This document shows, piece by piece, positions 33,459 to 36,887 of a DNA stretch of 36,887 nucleotides. The position numbers were made by a program, and so were the translations under genes. The notes beneath the pieces are model-generated. The model was not told the origin of the DNA, ran no database searches, and worked only from the letters and a program-made list of their open reading frames with translations. Every line of letters begins with the position of its first letter. Position 1 is the stretch's first letter. Origin of the DNA: Desulfocapsa sp. GTDB taxonomy: Bacteria; Desulfobacterota; Desulfobulbia; Desulfobulbales; Desulfocapsaceae. The DNA is taken from positions 1 to 36,887 of the forward strand of contig JACDZF010000010.1 in NCBI GenBank assembly GCA_013426795.1, given 5' to 3'.

Positions 33459-34589
33459 ATGAAGGTGACTGGTCCATGGAAAAATCTGGTGATTCTGGCC
33501 ACAGCAGCCCTCGCCCTGCTCCTTCCCGCAGCCGCCGGGGCCGGGGAGACGATCAAGATCGGTGTGGCTGGAGCCCAGAGCGGCGATCTCGCCTCCTACG
33601 GTCTGCCCACGGTCAACGCGGCAAAATTGGTGGTGGATGAGGTGAACGCCCGGGGCGGAATACAAGGCAAAAAAGTGGAGCTGCTCATTGAAGATGATAT
33701 GTGCAAACCGGAGCATGCCATCAATACCGCGACGAAACTGGTCTCCCAGGGGGTCGATGTGGTCATTGGCCATATCTGTTCAGGCGCCACCAAGGCGGCC
33801 CTTCCCATCTACAGGGAGGCGGGGGTCACCGTGATTTCTCCGTCGGCCACCAGCCCGGAGCTGACCCAGAGCGGCCAGTATCCCAATTTTTTCCGGACCA
33901 TTGCCTCCGACGACAGGCAGGCCCAGCCTGAGGTTGAGTATGTCGTCAACGTGCTCGCCGCCAAGAAGGTGGCGGTGATCCATGACAAGGGTGACTACGG
34001 CAAAGGCCTGGCCGAAATTGCCCGGAAATTAGTTCAGGATTCAGGAAAGGCGGAGGTCGTTCTCTTTGAAGGGGTGACCCCTGGGGCGGTGGATTACTCC
34101 GCCATTGTTCAGAAAATCAAGCAGTCCCAGGCCGACGCGGTGATCTTTGGCGGCTATCATCCCGAGGCCTCGAAGATCGTTTCGATGATGCGCAAAAAAC
34201 GGATGAATACGGCCTTTGTCTCCGATGACGGGGTGAAGGACAACACCTTTATCAAGGTGGCGGGCACGGACGCGGAAGGGGTCTACGCCACCGGCCCCAG
34301 GGATAATTCCGGCAATCCCCTGGCGCAAGCGGCCCATGCCGCCCATAAAAAGGCCTACAACACAGATCCCGGAGCCTTTTACGAGAGTGCCTATGCCGCT
34401 GTCCTCGCCCTGGTGAACGCCATGGAGAAGGGCGGTTCCACCGATATGGCCGTCCTGGGCAAGGCCCTGCGCACCGAAAAGGTGGACACCCCGGTGGGCA
34501 CCATCCATTTTGACGACAAGGGAGACGCCGTTGGCGTCGGCTTTGCCATGTATCAGGTCAGAGAGGGAAAATTTGTTGAGGTAAAATAG
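33459..34589 (+). CDS. livK: Branched-chain amino-acid ABC transporter substrate-binding protein
   Basis: A 376-residue periplasmic binding protein of the Leu/Ile/Val (type I) family. A signal peptide covers about 1-27, ending AAGAG, then the mature protein begins ETIKIGVAGAQSGDLASYG. The pattern VNARGGIQGKKVELLIEDD, the Ser/Thr-rich loop VISPSATSPELT, and YGKGLAEIARKL mark the two lobes. It would capture branched-chain or related amino acids for LivH/LivM. ATG at 33459 follows a GGGAGG ribosome site (33448-33453 region), and the upstream extension to 33369 is not conserved. The divergent 271-base gap to lpxK should hold its promoter. Actual ligand is uncertain; some relatives bind amides or aromatic compounds. 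Confidence 0.92.
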   Translation: MKVTGPWKNLVILATAALALLLPAAAGAGETIKIGVAGAQSGDLASYGLPTVNAAKLVVDEVNARGGIQGKKVELLIEDDMCKPEHAINTATKLVSQGVDVVIGHICSGATKAALPIYREAGVTVISPSATSPELTQSGQYPNFFRTIASDDRQAQPEVEYVVNVLAAKKVAVIHDKGDYGKGLAEIARKLVQDSGKAEVVLFEGVTPGAVDYSAIVQKIKQSQADAVIFGGYHPEASKIVSMMRKKRMNTAFVSDDGVKDNTFIKVAGTDAEGVYATGPRDNSGNPLAQAAHAAHKKAYNTDPGAFYESAYAAVLALVNAMEKGGSTDMAVLGKALRTEKVDTPVGTIHFDDKGDAVGVGFAMYQVREGKFVEVK

Positions 34590-34706
34590 CCCCTTGCAGT
34601 GGTTTCGCGGTGCCCGAAGCAGGAGCCGCTGGCCCTGGTTCAGGCCCTTGTGTTTGGGAATAAGCCCGTTATCCCGGTTGAACCCTCAGCTCTGCGCCGT
34701 TACTTT

Positions 34707-35609
34707 ATGGATTATTTCTTTGAGCTTTTTTGCAGCGGCCTAACCAGGGGGGCGATCTACGCCATGATCGCCCTCGGATATACCATGGTCTATGGCATCA
34801 TCGGGCTGATTAATTTTGCCCATGGCGAGATTTACATGATCGGTGCCTTTACCTCCTTTCTTGTGGCGACGGTGCTGTCGATCTACGGCTTTCCCCTGGC
34901 CGCCATTGTGGTGGTGACCGGTATTTCGGCGGCCATCTGGTCATCGGCCTATGGCTATACGGTGGAAAAAATCGCCTATAAGCCCCTGCGCCATGCGCCG
35001 CGCCTCACCCCGCTGATCAGTGCCATCGGCATGTCAATCCTGCTCCAGAACTATGTCCTTCTCGCCCAGACCTCGGATTTTCTCCCCTTTCCCAAATTAA
35101 TCCCGGAGTTTGCCTTTATGGAGCCGGTGGCCCATATCATCGGTTCCTCCGATCTGGTGATCCTGGCCACCACCACCCTCTCCATGCTCCTGCTGACCCT
35201 GTTTATCAAGTTCACCCGCCTCGGCAAGGCCATGCGGGCCACGGCCCAGGATAAAACCATGGCCCTGCTGGTGGGGATCAATGTGGATCGGGTGATTTCG
35301 GCCACCTTTATCGTCGGCTCCCTGCTTGCCGCCATCGGCGGCCTGCTCATCGCCTCCCATATTGGGCAGATCAACTTTGCCATCGGCTTTATCGCCGGGA
35401 TCAAGGCCTTTACTGCGGCGGTGCTGGGCGGGATTGGCTCCATCCCCGGGGCGGTCCTGGGCAGCCTGATTCTGGGCCTGACCGAGAGCTTTGCCACCGG
35501 CTATGTCTCCAGCGATTACGAAGATGTCTTTGCCTTTTCCCTGCTGGTGCTGATTCTGATCTTCAAACCCTCCGGCCTGCTTGGCCGTGCCGATACCGGA
35601 AAGGTTTAA
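34707..35609 (+). CDS. livH: Branched-chain amino-acid ABC transporter permease LivH
   Basis: A 300-residue inner-membrane permease with about eight hydrophobic helices. It starts MDYFFELFCSGLTRGAIYAM, followed by YTMVYGIIGLINFAHGEIYM, the conserved N-terminal LivH motif. The cytoplasmic loop TRLGKAMRATAQDKTMALLVG contains the ATPase-coupling EAA-like region, and GGIGSIPGAVLGSLILGLTE is typical. The frame is open back to 34599, but family alignment favours the ATG at 34707; no good ribosome site is visible. It is 117 bases after livK and 11 before livM, so all three are one operon. Confidence 0.93.
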   Translation: MDYFFELFCSGLTRGAIYAMIALGYTMVYGIIGLINFAHGEIYMIGAFTSFLVATVLSIYGFPLAAIVVVTGISAAIWSSAYGYTVEKIAYKPLRHAPRLTPLISAIGMSILLQNYVLLAQTSDFLPFPKLIPEFAFMEPVAHIIGSSDLVILATTTLSMLLLTLFIKFTRLGKAMRATAQDKTMALLVGINVDRVISATFIVGSLLAAIGGLLIASHIGQINFAIGFIAGIKAFTAAVLGGIGSIPGAVLGSLILGLTESFATGYVSSDYEDVFAFSLLVLILIFKPSGLLGRADTGKV

Positions 35610-35620
35610 AGGGAGCGGCG

Positions 35621-36832
35621 ATGATGACCATGATCAGCATTCAGGATTTCAAAAGATCACTCCTGGTCTCCCTCTGGTTTGTTTTTTTGAGTTTTCCGAT
35701 CATGGTGATTCAGGTGAATCCCACGGAGAGAACGGTGGTCTGGCGCTGGAGCAATATGCTCTATGTGGCCGTGGCCAGCCTGCTGCTCTCGCTGCTGTTC
35801 AGGGTCTGGCTGCTCAGGCAGGAAAGACGGCAGGCCCAGAGGCAGCCTTCCTGCCCTTCCCGATCCTCAACACTGCCCGTTCTCCTGAGACAGCGGCGAT
35901 ACCGCTACCCCCTGGTGGCGGCGGGAGCGGCCATGATTCTGACCTTTCCCCTGATTTTTTCCTCCTATCAGGCCAACATTATGACCACCGCCCTGATGTA
36001 TATCGTCCTTGGCCTGGGCCTGAACATCGTGGTGGGCCTGGCCGGTCTCCTTGATCTTGGCTATGTCGCCTTTTACGCGGTGGGGGCCTACAGCTACGCC
36101 CTCCTCAACCTTCATTTTGATCTCGGATTCTGGGCCGCATTGCCGGTGGGCGGTCTGCTGGCGGCACTGTTCGGGCTGCTCCTCGGCTTCCCGGTGCTGC
36201 GCCTGCGGGGTGACTATCTGGCCATTGTTACGCTTGGCTTTGGCGAGATCATCCGCCTGATTCTGGAGAACTGGAACGCCTTTTCGCAAGGCCCGAGCGG
36301 CATCAGCAATATTCCCCGGCCTGGATTTTTCGGGCTGGAGATGTCCCTTGATCAGGCCATGACCGGCATGTATTACCTGATGCTTGTCCTGCTGGCGGGA
36401 ACCATCTTTGTCGTGAGGCGGCTCCAGGATTCCCGGCTGGGGCGGGCCTGGGTGGCCCTGCGCGAGGACGAGACCGCCTGTCAGGCCATGGGCATCGACA
36501 AGGCCCGGACCAAGCTCGTCGCCTTTGCTCTCGGTGCCTTCTGGGCCGGCCTGATGGGGGTGATCTTTGCCGCCAAGACCACCTTTGTCAACCCGGCCAG
36601 CTTTGCCTTTATGGAGTCGGCCATCATCCTCTCCATCGTGGTTCTGGGTGGCATGGGCTCCATCACCGGGGTTATCTTCGGCGCCCTGATCCTGATCCTG
36701 CTTCCCGAATATCTCCGTCCCCTGTCTGAATACCGGATGCTGGCCTTTGGCGCCATTCTCGTGGCGATGATGATCTTCAAGCCCGAGGGGCTGATTGCCA
36801 CCAGCCGCCGGGTGTATCGGTTTCGCAAGTAA
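35621..36832 (+). CDS. livM: Branched-chain amino-acid ABC transporter permease LivM
   Basis: A 403-residue inner-membrane permease. An N-terminal extension (about 1-100), with two hydrophobic segments and a basic, Ser/Pro-rich stretch, precedes the core domain. The core begins around 105 (ANIMTTALMYIVLGLGLNIV) and includes GLAGLLDLGYVAFYAVGAYS, the LivM hallmark, and the coupling loop LGRAWVALREDETACQAMGID. GGMGSITGVIFGALILILLPEYL is near the C-terminus. The ATG at 35621 has GGGAG upstream. The ATPase genes livG and livF would be expected next, but the window ends 55 bases after the stop; an ATG at 36880 is too close to the edge to judge. Confidence 0.93.
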   Translation: MMTMISIQDFKRSLLVSLWFVFLSFPIMVIQVNPTERTVVWRWSNMLYVAVASLLLSLLFRVWLLRQERRQAQRQPSCPSRSSTLPVLLRQRRYRYPLVAAGAAMILTFPLIFSSYQANIMTTALMYIVLGLGLNIVVGLAGLLDLGYVAFYAVGAYSYALLNLHFDLGFWAALPVGGLLAALFGLLLGFPVLRLRGDYLAIVTLGFGEIIRLILENWNAFSQGPSGISNIPRPGFFGLEMSLDQAMTGMYYLMLVLLAGTIFVVRRLQDSRLGRAWVALREDETACQAMGIDKARTKLVAFALGAFWAGLMGVIFAAKTTFVNPASFAFMESAIILSIVVLGGMGSITGVIFGALILILLPEYLRPLSEYRMLAFGAILVAMMIFKPEGLIATSRRVYRFRK

Positions 36833-36887
36833 CATTCTTTTGCCCTTGCATGTGCAAGCAGCGAGTGCTATCGTTTTTCATGAATGC

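Overview
This window reads as a chromosomal segment of a Gram-negative, lipopolysaccharide-bearing bacterium, probably a deltaproteobacterial sulfate or sulfur reducer (Desulfobacterota, perhaps Desulfobulbales). The reasons are the Tol envelope complex, lpxC and lpxK, a PilS/PilR-like sigma-54 two-component pair, a LivKHM amino-acid transporter, and long-chain olefin (ole) genes beside a fatty-acid-like cluster with CrtI-type oxidoreductases. That combination is, from memory, known in Desulfotalea and in anammox planctomycetes. The taxonomic placement is an inference. No rRNA or tRNA gene, insertion sequence or CRISPR array was seen, and base composition looks even and moderately GC-rich.

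Layout. 0-1.6 kb: a double-ABC peptide-import ATPase (minus strand). 2.0-7.1 kb: oleB-oleC-oleD, joined by two ATGA overlaps, then an M48 metalloprotease with TPRs. No oleA is present. 7.4-13.3 kb (minus): a TlyA-type rRNA methyltransferase and the Tol genes in transcription order tolQ-tolR-tolA-tolB-cpoB. The pal gene expected after tolB is missing; a tandem hairpin repeat lies there instead. 13.5-19.4 kb (minus): a compact biosynthetic operon of ketosynthase, acyl carrier protein, two CrtI-like FAD oxidoreductases, FabG-like reductase, FabZ-like dehydratase, and a small zinc-ribbon ORF interrupted by an in-frame UGA. A thioredoxin-reductase-like gene diverges from it.

20.6-27.4 kb (minus): surE, a PilS-like kinase, a PilR-like regulator, a GIY-YIG protein, a Tat-targeted MepK-like (DUF882) peptidase and an LdtD-like L,D-transpeptidase. 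27.5-30.8 kb (plus): tatC split by a -1 frameshift at a run of nine T, a class II aldolase, and a UDP-glucuronate 4-epimerase-like gene, closed by a strong bidirectional terminator. 30.9-33.2 kb (minus): lpxC and lpxK. 33.5-36.8 kb (plus): a branched-chain amino-acid ABC transporter (binding protein and two permeases); its ATPases would lie past the right edge.

How it fits together. The most distinctive content is two lipid-tailoring loci about 8 kb apart. The minus-strand cluster can elongate, reduce and dehydrate an ACP-bound chain and carries two desaturase/isomerase-like flavoproteins but no recognisable enoyl reductase. OleB/C/D can convert a 2-alkyl-3-ketoacid, made by an OleA encoded elsewhere, into an internal olefin. 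A polyunsaturated or otherwise unusual hydrocarbon or lipid is a reasonable hypothesis. The remaining genes are mainly envelope functions: Tol, LPS, peptidoglycan 3-3 crosslink turnover and Tat export.
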